NCBI GenBank assembly: GCA_015227615.1
Contig: JAALGZ010000002.1
Coordinates: forward strand, 1,488,001 to 1,552,000
DNA length: 64,000 nucleotides
Source: Labyrinthula sp. Ha
Taxonomy: Eukaryota > Sar > Bigyra > Labyrinthulida > Labyrinthulaceae
Direction of reading: 5' to 3'
The notes under the pieces were generated by a model, which worked only from the letters and a program-made list of their open reading frames with translations, was not told the origin of the DNA and ran no database searches. A program made the position numbers and the translations under genes. This document shows, piece by piece, positions 1-11,400 of this stretch. Positions within the stretch are counted from its first letter, which is position 1, and every line of letters starts with the position of its first letter.

Positions 1-177
1 TGTATTGATTTTATACCAGTAATTTATCATTATGTTGATACTTTATTTTGTTTATATTTTCTATGAGTATGCTGAACCTGGGCATTGCCGATAACATTTA
101 TTCGAATACCGAGATAACAAACGAATCAACGGCAAAAAAGCGGACTATTTTTGGGAAGGGTACTTAACAGTCAAATT

Positions 178-2176
178 ATGGATATTCTGTTTGAAGACGA
201 AACAAAGTTTCACTTATCCGTTAGAAGTACGCTTAATTCAACCGTTGAGTTTGTAAAAAAAGTTCTAGAAGAAAATCAAGGAGATGAAAAGGTGTTTGTT
301 TTGTATCGTGTTTATTAGTAGCAATGGGCTATGAGAGGTAACGTAAAAGGGTTGTTTTCAAAAGATACAATAGAATCGTGGGGAAAAAGTGTTGGTTTTG
401 TGTCTAATATTAGAGAGGAGTTTTTAAAAGTGCTGGAGGATTGTCGTAGATCTTGATTTTCCGTTTGAGTTTAGTGCTGGGTAGGAACGGATTTATGTTC
501 GAGAAGAAGGAGGAATACTGGTTACTTAGGGTAATCAGGGAAGAATTTGACAATATCGTAAGTCTTAACCCAGAGCTTACAGATGTTGCCATCTTGAGTC
601 TACGGAATGTAGAAGGGTTTCACGAAACCCGTGTCCTGAATTCTAAGAGTTCGGATCGAGAAAAAGAAGTAACTGGAGTTGCCTCGTCGTATTACATCTT
701 CCTGAAGTTTGCAAGTCCAAAGCAGTTAGGGGTAAATTCTGTTTTTCAACGTCATCATTAGTCACCTTCGAGGGTTTTGAGCAAGGAGAGTTTTCGGTGC
801 TGGCTTGAGACCAGAAGATCTGCTCCAAAAGAACCCGAGCGATCTTTTAAGAAAGCTTTGATTGCCCATCGTAATTCTTTTTCTATTTTTAGTCTTTAGT
901 ACGTGCACGAGATGGAAGAAAACCCTTTACTAAAATTGTGGAAAAAATTATTTTGGAAGAAGTTAGAAAGAAGCAGCTTTGGCCGTGCTTTGAAGGATGT
1001 TCAAGAGTGGTTAAAGTTGGTTTACAAAGGTTTCGTCATAAAGGTTATAATGAAATGTTGGAAGAACCTGAAGAGGCTCCATCTGCAGATAAAAGGCGTT
1101 CAAAACGTACAGCTTCAAAAAAGTCTCCTTCCCCATCCAAACGACCAAGAACTGTTTCTAAGTGGAAAATCTCCTTGGATGAATTTGCGGGGGTCTCACT
1201 TGTTGAAATTGATGAAGTCAGTCAGATGAAACATTCATTACTGGAGGCTCAGAATAAATATAAGCAAGCACTAAGAGATAATTTTAATGCTAAGGAAAGA
1301 TTACAAGATCACCTTTTTAGCGACTTGGTACTTCTGCGCTTCCTACGGCACAATGAGGGAAATCAACACCGGGCGGCAGAGGCTTATGAAAAGTTTTTAG
1401 AGTGGAGGATTACCTATCAGGTTTATGCAACACGGAACAAGTTGATTGAGAAGAATCCTACATGGTCCGAGTTGTGGTCCCTTTTCACAGCCTTTCACCC
1501 TGCAGGACAGCAATTTCTCTGTCAAAATCGTCCAAATAGTCTCCTAGAATTCTGGACATTGATGTGTAATCGGTCAGATCCAGAATATAGAAAGGCTTTT
1601 GTAAAGGATCAGATTATGCAATGTGAGTATCGATCTCTTCTCCTGGATTCTATAAGTGTGGCTGAGAAAAGAGTTATGACAAGTGCCATAGTGTACGACC
1701 TGAGCGAGCTTTCATCTTTTTTAGACTGGGATTCTTTTAATGCATTTGATTCTTTTGGATTTTCAAAGGTTGAGCCAGATAATAGAATATCTGGTAAAAT
1801 TGCGCCATATGACGCCATTCCAACTGGGCTAAATTATATAAAGCATGCAAAAAGTTGGGTAAAAGAATATAGCTTTTCTGCAGGGGTCTTATCTACAAGT
1901 TATGGAGGCTATTTCAACAGTTTTACCATTCTAGGTGAAGGCGATTTTTACTCAATGTTTGGCGCTGGCTTTTTTATTAACTCGTTTTATGGATTTAGTA
2001 GTGATTCAGTTAATGTATTATCTCTGGCAAATAAGGATCATCTTGAAAAACTAAAATTTGTATCAGGCTTCTCATATAAAGGTCTACTGGCCCTCAAAAA
2101 AGTTGTCGTAGAGGATGGCGACTGTTTTCTGAAGAACTACAGAATATGTCCTACTGAGAAAAAAGCAGCGACATAG
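178..2176 (+). CDS. CRAL-TRIO (Sec14-like) domain protein, five exons
   Basis: I assemble this gene by frame repair: exons 178-291, 322-445, 475-731, 762-870 and 900-2176, joined by GT-AG introns of 30, 29, 30 and 29 nt, giving 626 residues. The first ATG is at 178, with an in-frame TAA at 115. Residues about 346-371 (LLRFLRHNEG...FLEWR) match the helical CRAL-TRIO N-terminal segment, and the following 200 residues fit the lipid-binding fold of Sec14/alpha-tocopherol transfer proteins, less clearly. Such proteins bind and move hydrophobic lipids, often phosphoinositides, between membranes. A basic stretch near residues 264-285 (KRRSKR...SKRPR) could be a nuclear localisation signal. The N-terminal 200 residues resemble nothing I recognise. 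The lysine- and serine-rich linker separates the two halves. Function is inferred from one domain; the exon structure is firmer, since every join restores a long open frame. Confidence 0.68.
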
Positions 2177-2934
2177 AAGTGCTGCGTGTGAAGTGCGAAC
2201 CATATTTTGTGAGGTGTTTTTGAGGTCCTACTATAGCTGTACAAGTATAGATGTATTTATGTTAGAGGAACCTTATCCCATGTCACTAATACTTTTTATT
2301 CGAGTTACGCACATTTTTCCCTTTGAAGTTCACAAGAATCACCGGGTGGTAACATTTCGCTGTCACGTTTTCTAACTTCAAGTATAGGTAACCTTGATCG
2401 AAGGTCCAAACCAGACCCGATAAGAACTACCTTTGAGAACGAAGGCATTTGCGTCTTTATGAAGACTATGTCATTAAGCTATATGCCATGGTGGTAAAGA
2501 GCCATAAAGTTATCCCAGGCCACGTTAGACGACTACTACAGATGAAGGAGATCTCTGGTCAGGGAGCTCACTGTGGTTTGAGACTTTCTTAATGTTTTCC
2601 GAGTGTTATACCAGGTTTAACAAGAATCTTAAGGCCATTAGTTCGCTTTTCACTGCTACATGTTCCTTGCTTCCGTACTCTATGGACATGTGCTGGCTAT
2701 AGATTACACTGATCTAAGATAATTTCAGGATTCAACGGATGATATTTTGGCTAAGACTGTTTATTATATGGTTTTTACCATGAGAAGCATTTATTTATCT
2801 TAATAAGATTAACACAACAGATATAAGACATTGGCTTTAAAACAGTAACATTTTAAAGAAAAAGTATAAACGGAGAACAAACTGCGGCTACAAAAATACA
2901 GCATAATAACATGTACACTACAACACAAAGAGCA
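2177..2934. other. convergent intergenic region, no gene seen
   Basis: This stretch lies between two convergent gene ends (CRAL-TRIO gene and protease gene). Only short open frames without family resemblance occur. It probably contains both 3' untranslated regions. I see no RNA gene or repeat. Confidence 0.5.
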
Positions 2935-4275
2935 TTAGCCTAGAACCAGGGTCCTTGAAGATTTGGGTATTGGAATAATCTCCTCTGTCCAAACAAGAGA
3001 CGAAGTTAAAGAAGTCGATTTTCTGTTCCACAGTCCAAGTTCAGAAAGTCTTTCACTTACAATCACCTCTTTTGTTTTAATCTGGGCAATTTTACTAAGC
3101 GTCACAAAACTAACTTTCATCCTAGACCCAATTCCCACTTGGTCAAATACTTCAATCAAATCTTCTAAACCATGTAACTTTACACCAAAGGCCTCTATGA
3201 GAATAGATTTAGCAGGAATGTTTGTAAAAATATTTCCAGGTTGACTTAGAAATAAACCAAAGTTTTCTTTCAACCCATAATACAATAGAATCGACTGCTC
3301 AATAGGATGAATCAATGAATCAAAAACCTTCAAAAAAGAGTCGATTTCTGGAACCTTTCTTAAATCCAGAACAACATTTTTTTCTGTTTCTTTAGATTGG
3401 ATGAGAATATTCATGTTTGTCTCCTCAGCGGAACCCAACTTGTCTATAAGAATATCCAGTTCCTCAGGGGAATCCACTTCTACACCGTTGACTCCTATAA
3501 CTCTATCCTTTTTTAACAGCATGGCGTTTGAGTCGCCACATATAAATTTTATCTCCATGTTAGAGTTCAATGAAAATCCAGCTGTAAATCTTTGTATAAC
3601 TCCTGTCTTCTTCAGAACATCTAATTTTTTCATGACGAGTTCGATCGGAAAATGAAAGCTTTTTCCAGACGAGGAGTCGTTACTAGCTAACAGCGCAAAT
3701 AAATTCCCAGCTTCATCAACTACGGGTCCCCCAGAATAACCAGGGTTTGTTCTATCGGTGCCTGTTATCATTCGAACGTTGAAATCCATGCCGCTTATGG
3801 GATCGACAGATAATGCTAGAACCTCCCCTGTCAAGACTCTCAATTCTTTCGGCTTTTGTGCTCCAATGGCAAAATAGCGCTCTCCTACTTTAATATCTTC
3901 GCGCGGTTTGATAGACAGAGGCTTGACACTGGATCTCCTTCGCAGCAGCCTTGAAAGACGACGAGATCTCCCAGTTATCTCCCGCAAGTTTTTCCCACTC
4001 ATCTTCAAGAATCCAAAGTCATGAACAGGATCAACATAAACTACATCTAAATCAAATTCACCAATTCCTTCCGAAAAACCTTTGATTTCAACAGGTCCAC
4101 GAGAAATCACATGGGCATTTGTCACAACTATCCCTAATTCCAAGTCCGCCAGAAATCCAGTAGCGTAACCTTTAGTCAACCCACTTTCTAAACCTATCGC
4201 ATGAGTATATTTTGTTTCTAAGCAAATTGTATATTTCTTAACGGTATTTATTTTCTTATTATTAGCCGTTTGCAT
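2935..4275 (-). CDS. Nma111/DegP7-type serine protease, half-length
   Basis: Chymotrypsin-fold HtrA/DegP-type protease of 446 residues. I take the ATG at 4275 because the protease domain starts soon after; the frame is open upstream, but that part is antisense to the neighbouring gene. The catalytic triad is visible: H55 (VTNAHV), D86 (DPVHDFGFLK) and S181 (GYSGGPV). The phrases ATGF, GIVVTNAHV and YVDPVHDFGFLK are characteristic of the nuclear Nma111 (yeast) and DegP7 (plant) branch rather than bacterial-type DegP. A PDZ-like segment follows around residues 235-300. Family members are about 1,000 residues with a duplicated, partly degenerate protease-PDZ unit; this one has a single unit. A basic insert at residues 103-116 (RSRRLSRLLRRRSS) may be a nuclear signal. 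Likely role: nuclear or cytosolic proteolytic quality control. Confidence 0.82.
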   Translation of the reverse strand: MQTANNKKINTVKKYTICLETKYTHAIGLESGLTKGYATGFLADLELGIVVTNAHVISRGPVEIKGFSEGIGEFDLDVVYVDPVHDFGFLKMSGKNLREITGRSRRLSRLLRRRSSVKPLSIKPREDIKVGERYFAIGAQKPKELRVLTGEVLALSVDPISGMDFNVRMITGTDRTNPGYSGGPVVDEAGNLFALLASNDSSSGKSFHFPIELVMKKLDVLKKTGVIQRFTAGFSLNSNMEIKFICGDSNAMLLKKDRVIGVNGVEVDSPEELDILIDKLGSAEETNMNILIQSKETEKNVVLDLRKVPEIDSFLKVFDSLIHPIEQSILLYYGLKENFGLFLSQPGNIFTNIPAKSILIEAFGVKLHGLEDLIEVFDQVGIGSRMKVSFVTLSKIAQIKTKEVIVSERLSELGLWNRKSTSLTSSLVWTEEIIPIPKSSRTLVLG

Positions 4276-4672
4276 GATTACAATGAAATCGGAAATTATT
4301 TGTCTTTGGTTTCTATTTTGGGAAGGTTTGGCGAGTTTTAGCACGGAAGAAGTTTTGGCTGAACTTGGGCGTACGGAGAAAGAAATAGAAGAACTTGTTG
4401 CAAAGGATAAGATGCAAGCAGAACACGATTTCAATCTTTTGTTAGAGGCTGGAAGAGAAGCTGATAATGATCAGAAGGAGTGGAGTGAAGAGTTTCGGAG
4501 GAAGGACAGAGAGATGTATGAAGAAATTGTACAACAGGAAGAAAGCTTCATTGAAGCTAACAGAATAGCTGATGAGAACTTCGACGGACCGCTTCCAGAG
4601 AAGAAAAGCGAAAAAAACGAGAACAACATTCCTAACTGGATGCGAGACAGATTTGGAGATTTTGATTTCTAA
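4274..4672 (+). CDS. small secreted acidic coiled-coil protein, unknown family
   Basis: An open frame of 132 residues. The N-terminus has a basic residue followed by a hydrophobic run (ICLWFLFWEGLASFS), a likely signal peptide whether translation begins at M1 (4274) or M4 (4283). The rest is strongly charged and helical in character, rich in Glu, Lys and Asp, consistent with a coiled coil in the lumen or outside the cell. It ends NWMRDRFGDFDF. I recognise no family. The start codon overlaps, on the opposite strand, the start codon of the protease gene, so any 5' untranslated region must lie inside the neighbour's coding sequence. The opposite frame is open too, but the hydrophobic leader followed by an acidic helix looks like a real protein. 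Not certain. Confidence 0.5.
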   Translation: MITMKSEIICLWFLFWEGLASFSTEEVLAELGRTEKEIEELVAKDKMQAEHDFNLLLEAGREADNDQKEWSEEFRRKDREMYEEIVQQEESFIEANRIADENFDGPLPEKKSEKNENNIPNWMRDRFGDFDF

Positions 4673-7600
4673 TCCTTTCCGAAAAAACTGTGCGAAAATG
4701 TTAAGTACTGCATATTAAAGCACGGTCTGAAGTTAAAGACATTCTTCTATGTGAGCTAAGCTCACAAGTCAATAGTTTATTCGGGTTGAATGGCGTTGTA
4801 TACTTAAATCTGATTGGCTCCAAGTTGAAGTTACAGGATCCTCTTTTCAAAAGCGCTTAATTTTTAGCTCAGCTACGTTCTTTCCTCCTTTTTTGAGTTC
4901 ATCAGCTAATCATATCTGACTTCGGTACTAGAAGCAGTGCAGAATTGTTTTCATTGAGAAATCATTCGGTTCTTTAGGCAGTTTCCAGCTGATTGACTGA
5001 AATGGAACAAGTCTAGACATTGTCCTGAGAGAAAAAACAGCGCTTCAATTGGGATATTTGGGTCAAGCGTTGGTTGAGAGTTCTTGAGTTAGGAATATCC
5101 AGCTAATTGAAGGTCTTCCAGAGTTGATAAAGGAGTTTTGAGAAAATAGGTTTAAGGACTCATGTTTGCTCAAAACATCAAAAATCTGGTTTATAGCCTC
5201 TGAATTTAAGTAATGTCAGAGTCCTCAACGAGAAATTATTCTAACTCTCCATCCGTAGGTTCCATGCTAATATAAACTCAAAATTTGATTAAGCAGGAAC
5301 CAGGGCTCTATCAGACTGAAGCAAAAGGACATGATATGATTGTTTCACCAAATTTCCAAACCTTGTGGTCAGGGAGCTAGTAATGAGTAATCTGGCCAAT
5401 CTAATATGGACTACTGTTATAGCAAGACAATCTATTGTTTCCAGTTGAAGAGAGTAACAATTTTGTTTTTTCTTAAGTTGTTTAGCTCTACACCTCTTCT
5501 AATAGTTTTACAAATAAAGATTTAACCCACTGTTACACGAATATGCTTATTTTTGTCTATTTCTCAAGATAGTCATCGATTCTCTGCTCAATCAATAAGA
5601 CACCGCCTTCTATTAGCTAACATCCCTGAGGAATAATCCACTATTAATGGTGGTCAAATATTTACCGATAAAGCGCTAACTGCGGAAAACCCATCTAACT
5701 AATAGTCACCTTTCATAGAGTCCTATATGTCTCAACAAACGATTGTTGCAACCCAAGTCCTCTTTTTATAGATATAACAATGTCCCTTTGCAAAGTGTGA
5801 TGCCTTTTGTAGTGGAATTAACGAGGAATTCTGTTCAGGAAAAGTCATTTCATCAGAGTGTGTTCCAGAAAATCTTTGGCAAGTATATTCTTGGCACTAG
5901 AAAAGATTATTTTGGTTGGTGGCCATTTTGTGTGGTATTGAATATAGTGTAGTACTATATATAGACTTCAGAATAAAGCTGCCGTCAGAGTAAGATCCTC
6001 AATCAATTTACTTTAACACATATTCAGGCAAAGCCATAATTCACAATCCTAAGAGAATAACACTTCCTGTAAGTAACATAATGACATATGTAACGAGTCT
6101 CAAATTTAGAACATGAAATTCGAAGAGATTCAGTAGTTCTGGAGGTAATATCGAAACTATATAAAATTTAAATTTCATTATAGCCAATGCATGCCTTTTT
6201 TATTTATGGGTTCACTTGGGATGATGGATCTTTAGAAAAATGAACTACATCTTCATACTAATAAGAACAATATTTATATTTCTTAGTTGTTGCGTATTAC
6301 ACACTAAATTTTTATTTAGTTGCCTAGAAAATACAGTCGCTTGGGATGGCCCTCTTATTTTGCATCTTCATCTAAGTTTAAATTTACATAAGAACTGGAG
6401 CAAAGAGTTCAATAGCTTATCAGACCTGGTTTATAGTTACAATACAACAAGGGGAAAATAAAATAGTTTCAATTGCTCTACCTATGGCAGCATTCTTTGT
6501 CTATCCTAATTGTAACATTCTGGGGAAAATGTACTTATAGAGCTTGTTCAATAGATGACTTACCTGAAAGGTTTACATATACATTCTAAATGAAACATAC
6601 TCGAAGCCTATATATCAGATAAGCACCGTGGTCTTGGAGTTTTCACTCTCAAAACACTAGCTATATGTATCTAATTTATGCTTCTCCCGCATATTTTATA
6701 ATCTCGAGGGAAAAACTTAAAATTATGGCGTTTTCCAGATATAAACTTTAAATCTGCAAAAGCACCTAGGATTGATCGAAGAGATGGGTGAGACAAGTCT
6801 CGCATGTCAACCAAGGAATTTGGATTGCAAGATGTGAAAGTTAATATCATGTATCAAGAAAAGAGAAAATATAAATAGTTAAGGTGATCTGAACAAGTTA
6901 CAGGATTTACAGAAATACAGTAAGTTGTCAAGAAAGATTACTCCTTTGATAAAAGGCCTTCGATATATAATTTTCTTCTTGGGTGAAGCGCCATAAATTT
7001 TATACATTCTTAAATTTACTAGCTAATCTGAAATTTTAAGCGGGTTAGCCCGTTGTTCTACCCGTAGGTTCAAAAACATTCTTGTTATTTGTTATATCTT
7101 CCTAATCTGGATTTACTTTTTGCTTTCGACATCAGCTACGTACAAAGTTTCAAATGAATTCTGTAGAGTATTTACGACCATGTGTTAGTATCATCTAATA
7201 ATTTTCATTCCTACGAAGAAACTATACTACAGTAAGTACTTCAATATAATCTTAAGCACAGAACATACATCCTAAAAAGCCGTTTTTACCTTGATCTGGA
7301 CCGAAAATGTAAAAAAGTGTTAGTAACCAAGAGTTTTAGAAAAACTTGAATGAGACATGCCATTTATATTGTATTTGAATATGGTCTGTATATATAGGTT
7401 CTTAGCCTTCTGGACTAAGTTTTTTGCGACTCCTGAATAACTTGAGAAAGAAATTATCATGATAATAGCATTGTAAGAAGTTATCTACATCTAGAAGCTT
7501 TGAAAGGGTATTTTCTTTTCGCACTTAGAGGCTCTCTTTGACATTACGCTTCTATTTCAAGCCACTATTGTTGCCTTTTGAATTACCTTGAATAAAGGAA

Positions 7601-8197
7601 AGTTGCTTCCTAATCACTTTGGGAAAATGTGGATGCTGCCAAACCTATGTTTAGCTTATTAACTATAGGATGCATTCTTATGTTATACTTTGATTAGTTA
7701 GAAGTTTAGTGCTTTCTGAAACTCTTATTTCTCCTAAGATTCGTTTTTATATGATCATTCCTCCACTAAATGATTCTGAATTTATATGACTGGAATCCGC
7801 GTTTCTGTCTATTTTCAGCCTAATAACAGCGAGTGATTCATCTTGGATATTCATAATTCGCTAAATATACTATATAAAAAGAATATTATTCAAGGGTCGT
7901 TCAACTCTATGCATGATTACTCTAGTTAGATTTATCTCAAATCCAACCAATTAGTGGATAATTACCCTTAGTCTTGGATACTCGGAATTTTTTCTCGGAA
8001 ACAGGCTCATGACATAAAGGCTCTCGTTTCTACTAAGTAACAAATATTTCTTCATTTGAATGGTCCTTGTACATGTTGTCAAATACCATTTGCTACAGCA
8101 TGATATATGTAATGACCTGAACAATGGTTAGATGAATATCAAAGATCAAGAAAATTCAAAACTCAATATTGTCGAGGATATTATTTTAGCTTTGATT
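4673..8197. other. 3.5-kb gene-poor region left of the retrotransposon
   Basis: No open frame here looks like a protein: the longest are 69-73 codons without recognisable motifs. There is no tRNA or rRNA that I can see. The sequence is AT-rich with small palindromes such as the 14-base one around 7450 (attatcatgataat). It ends exactly at the retrotransposon LTR. Confidence 0.5.
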
Positions 8198-8434
8198 TGT
8201 CTTTCCTGGTATACCTTTGACTCTTTCTTCAATCGTAGATATTGTGTATTAACAGTTAAAATATGACAGATATGAACGGTTAGAATATAACAGAACCGAT
8301 ATAAGTAGTATATTACAAGGTAGTACACACAGGGGTGTGCACATGTCCAATATAGCAAGTATACACGTAGGTGTGTACCGACTTCTATGTCAACGAATAT
8401 ATCGCTAGAACGACTATCACGTCCTTTGAGGACA
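8198..8434 (-). repeat. 3' LTR of the retrotransposon
   Basis: 237-bp terminal repeat, downstream in the sense of the element. On the plus strand it begins TGTCTTTCC and ends GAGGACA, so it carries TG...CA termini. It differs from the other LTR by A/G at two sites, C/T at one, and three one-base length changes. It contains two short hairpins (CACAC-aggg-GTGTG and ACAC-gtag-GTGT) near 8325-8377. Confidence 0.95.
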
Positions 8435-8443
8435 TCCCCCCTT
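8435..8443 (-). other. polypurine tract (plus-strand primer site)
   Basis: Read on the minus strand, AAGGGGGGA lies directly before the TG of the 3' LTR. This is the standard position and composition of the polypurine tract that primes second-strand DNA synthesis. It sits 14 nt past the pol stop codon. Confidence 0.85.
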
Positions 8444-8457
8444 GAAGGAGAGAAGTG

Positions 8458-11400
8458 CTATGCACCTGAAGGTGTGTAAACAATATGAGCTTTAGCATCA
8501 AGTTCTATTCCACAGCTGCTCCAGTTCTGTCGTAGATTGTTACTTCTGGCAAACATCTCGAACTTGTTGCAGTGAGGAAAAACAAGATCCAAGATCCAGT
8601 AGAAAGTTTCGGGCTTAGCTGAAGGTTCTAAAGGAATAGTCTTGATTGAGTTTGAAAAATGATCTAATTTGTATTCTCCAAAAGTGTCTGAATAGTAAAT
8701 AGATTCCTGCTCTCTCCTTTGAAATATTAGGCAGGTTTCTTGAGCATGTTGTAAGAAAAAACCTAAACTTTTAAATAAACTTCCAGATCTATGTGACTTG
8801 ATCCAGGTAAAGATGTCGACTGAATAATAATTAAGAGATTTGGCCCAAGACAAGGCGCAATGATAAGAAGAATTCGTAACCCACAAAAATAAATAACTTC
8901 CAAAAGGGAAGTGTTGTAAAGGTAAATCTAATTTCATAAATTCAGAGTTAGATAAAGTTGGGTAGTCCAGTGTGATTCCACGTGTAGGATTTGAATTACC
9001 TATCTTCCACGGAGGATCAACCACTAAGATTTGAAAAATGTTGTGTTTTGAATAAGGTTTTTCGAATTCCAAATCAAAGATGTTTTGGCTAAATAATCTG
9101 GTATCAGGTGGAGTAAAGTAGATTCTTCCACTACATCCTAAAAGGGTATAGTAATTTCCGCCATTACATTCTAGTATTATCTTGTCGCCCGATAATAAGT
9201 CAACAGAGGTAAGTTGTACTTTATTGTCGATGAGAACTAATGAAATGGAAATTGAGTCTTGTCTGTATGAGTAACTATTTGGTGTATTTCGTAGTTCGTC
9301 AAATTCTTGGCAAAGGGTAATAGATTTTGAATATAATGTAGATAGATCAGTCCAATACGTAGAGGACTTTAATAAAGTTTTGTAAAGAGTGTCGAGTAGT
9401 AATTCACTTCCTTCAACAGCTTTTACTAATGGTTCTGATAGATTAAGTATTCGTGACTTTAAGGCTTCAAAAGAAGAGATACCAAATTGTAGTAAGAATT
9501 GTTGACATTCATCAGAATCAGTATATTCCTTTTCCATCAACCTAAGATGTTTGAGGTTCTCGATTCTTCTGAAATAAGGGATCTTAATGTCTTCTGGCTT
9601 CGAAGTTATTTCGATCTCTTGAGAAAATAAAGTTAGTATCTTTGTCTTTTCAATGTAAGTGTTGAAACGTCCTGGTAAGTTTTTGTGCATCGTTTTAATT
9701 CCAAAATGCTTTTGAAGAAAAGTTCTAAGTTCGACCACATCGAATCTTCTATTATGAAATATTCCAATAGACTGCAAGTTACATAGCCTCTGAATCTGGG
9801 TCGAGATTTGTTGCTTTGATCTAAAAGGTAAATAATCTCCTTCCAAATATTCAACATATTTCCCAGATCCAAACTTCATGATTAAAAGACGTAAAATGTT
9901 CTTCTCCTCTGGTAGCCATCCTAGGGTATTTCCCCCCGAAATAAAATGAAAATTTAGTTGTTTCTGAAACTTCATCGAGGATAAACGAAATTTGAGGCTA
10001 TTGACACGTGCAAGTTGATTTCTTCTTGAAACATCATGATCTTGTAGAATTCTTGAAATAAGCATCTTGAGGTTATTGTCGTCCATATTTTGAACATAAG
10101 AAGTAACTAGAATAGGAACATCTTCATAAATAGTGACAGCTGGTTCCCAGGTGTCTTGATCCTGTTCAAAACCTAACCAGCGGATTTTAAACTCAAAAGA
10201 GTTATTGTCAGCAGCTAATCTACATCCAACAATGCTTTCTATTTCCAACTGCTTAAAATTGTGAACAAATAATGCTTTCAACTTCTTGCTGCCAATAGGG
10301 CGAGTGTGTGAATAAAACCAAATGCGTGATGAATGAACAGTTCTAGTCTTCCCTAAGAGAGACTCCACTAAATAAAAATTGCTTGATAAAATATCTATTA
10401 TTTGATAGGGTCCTATCCATGAGAGACTAGTTTTAGCATTTGCATGTTGTGTACCATGTTCAGAAACTAACACCCAATCCCCAGATGAGAATTGTAAAAT
10501 GGGCGTAGCAGTTTTATTTCTCCTGCTATTTTCAGCTTCTTGTTTAAGTCTAACAACTTCAAAAGTTTGATTCTGTATTGTGTCTAAAGTAGTGATAATA
10601 TTTTCAACATCAGAAAACATGGCTTCTTTGTCCAAGGGCTTATGAACTTCATTGCCGACTGTTATTGTAAAATGTTGTAAATCACGTTCGATTAAAGGTG
10701 TATTCAACCTATGGTATAAAAATAACTCGTTAGGAGTTCTTCCATCTCTTCTCTCCATAGGTTTATTATTGATGATGTAAGTTATTAAAGATAAAATGCT
10801 AGGCCATTGAGATTCGTGTAATCCGAACTGGCTAACTAGCGATTTGAGATAGTTTAAAATACTATTATTTGCCGTCTCTACTGAACCATTTGTCCATGGC
10901 GAGTAGGCAATAGTAAAATTTTGTTCAAATCCAATTGATTTGCTTAAGTAGTGTAGTAAATTATTTGAAAAATGGGACCCGTTGTCCGTAATTATTAAAA
11001 AATCTTCCGCAAAACCAAAGTTTGCTCTCCATAATAAGAGAGACTCTGCCATTCCTCTTGCGGTAGGCGTTTTATGAAAGGTAAGTTGAGTTTTTCTAGT
11101 TGCAGAATCTAGTAATACTAATATATAACCTGTTTGATTAATGTAGAGAAAATCAGCACGCAATATTTCACGTGATTTCTTAGCTAAATGTATTAGGTGA
11201 TATGGTCTTCGTATTATGCGAGGAGACTTTTGACAGTGTAAACACCTGTTTCTATAAGAAGATAATAAAGAATTTAAGTCTTTTTTCCTGATTCCCTGTA
11301 AATAAACCTCGGACAGGTACTTCTTTTCTGCAGAAGCACTGGGGTGTCCTCTTAAAATATGGTTCATAATAATATAGCGAGGGATTAAACTTCTTGGTAT

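Noticed and set aside
4276-4434. N-terminal extension of the protease frame
   Set aside because: It is antisense to the small secreted protein and low-complexity (Ser/Ala), while the ATG at 4275 precedes all conserved sequence.
8146-8358. 70-codon frame on the minus strand inside the left LTR
   Set aside because: It is LTR sequence; a similar chance frame exists in the other LTR at 15993-16196.
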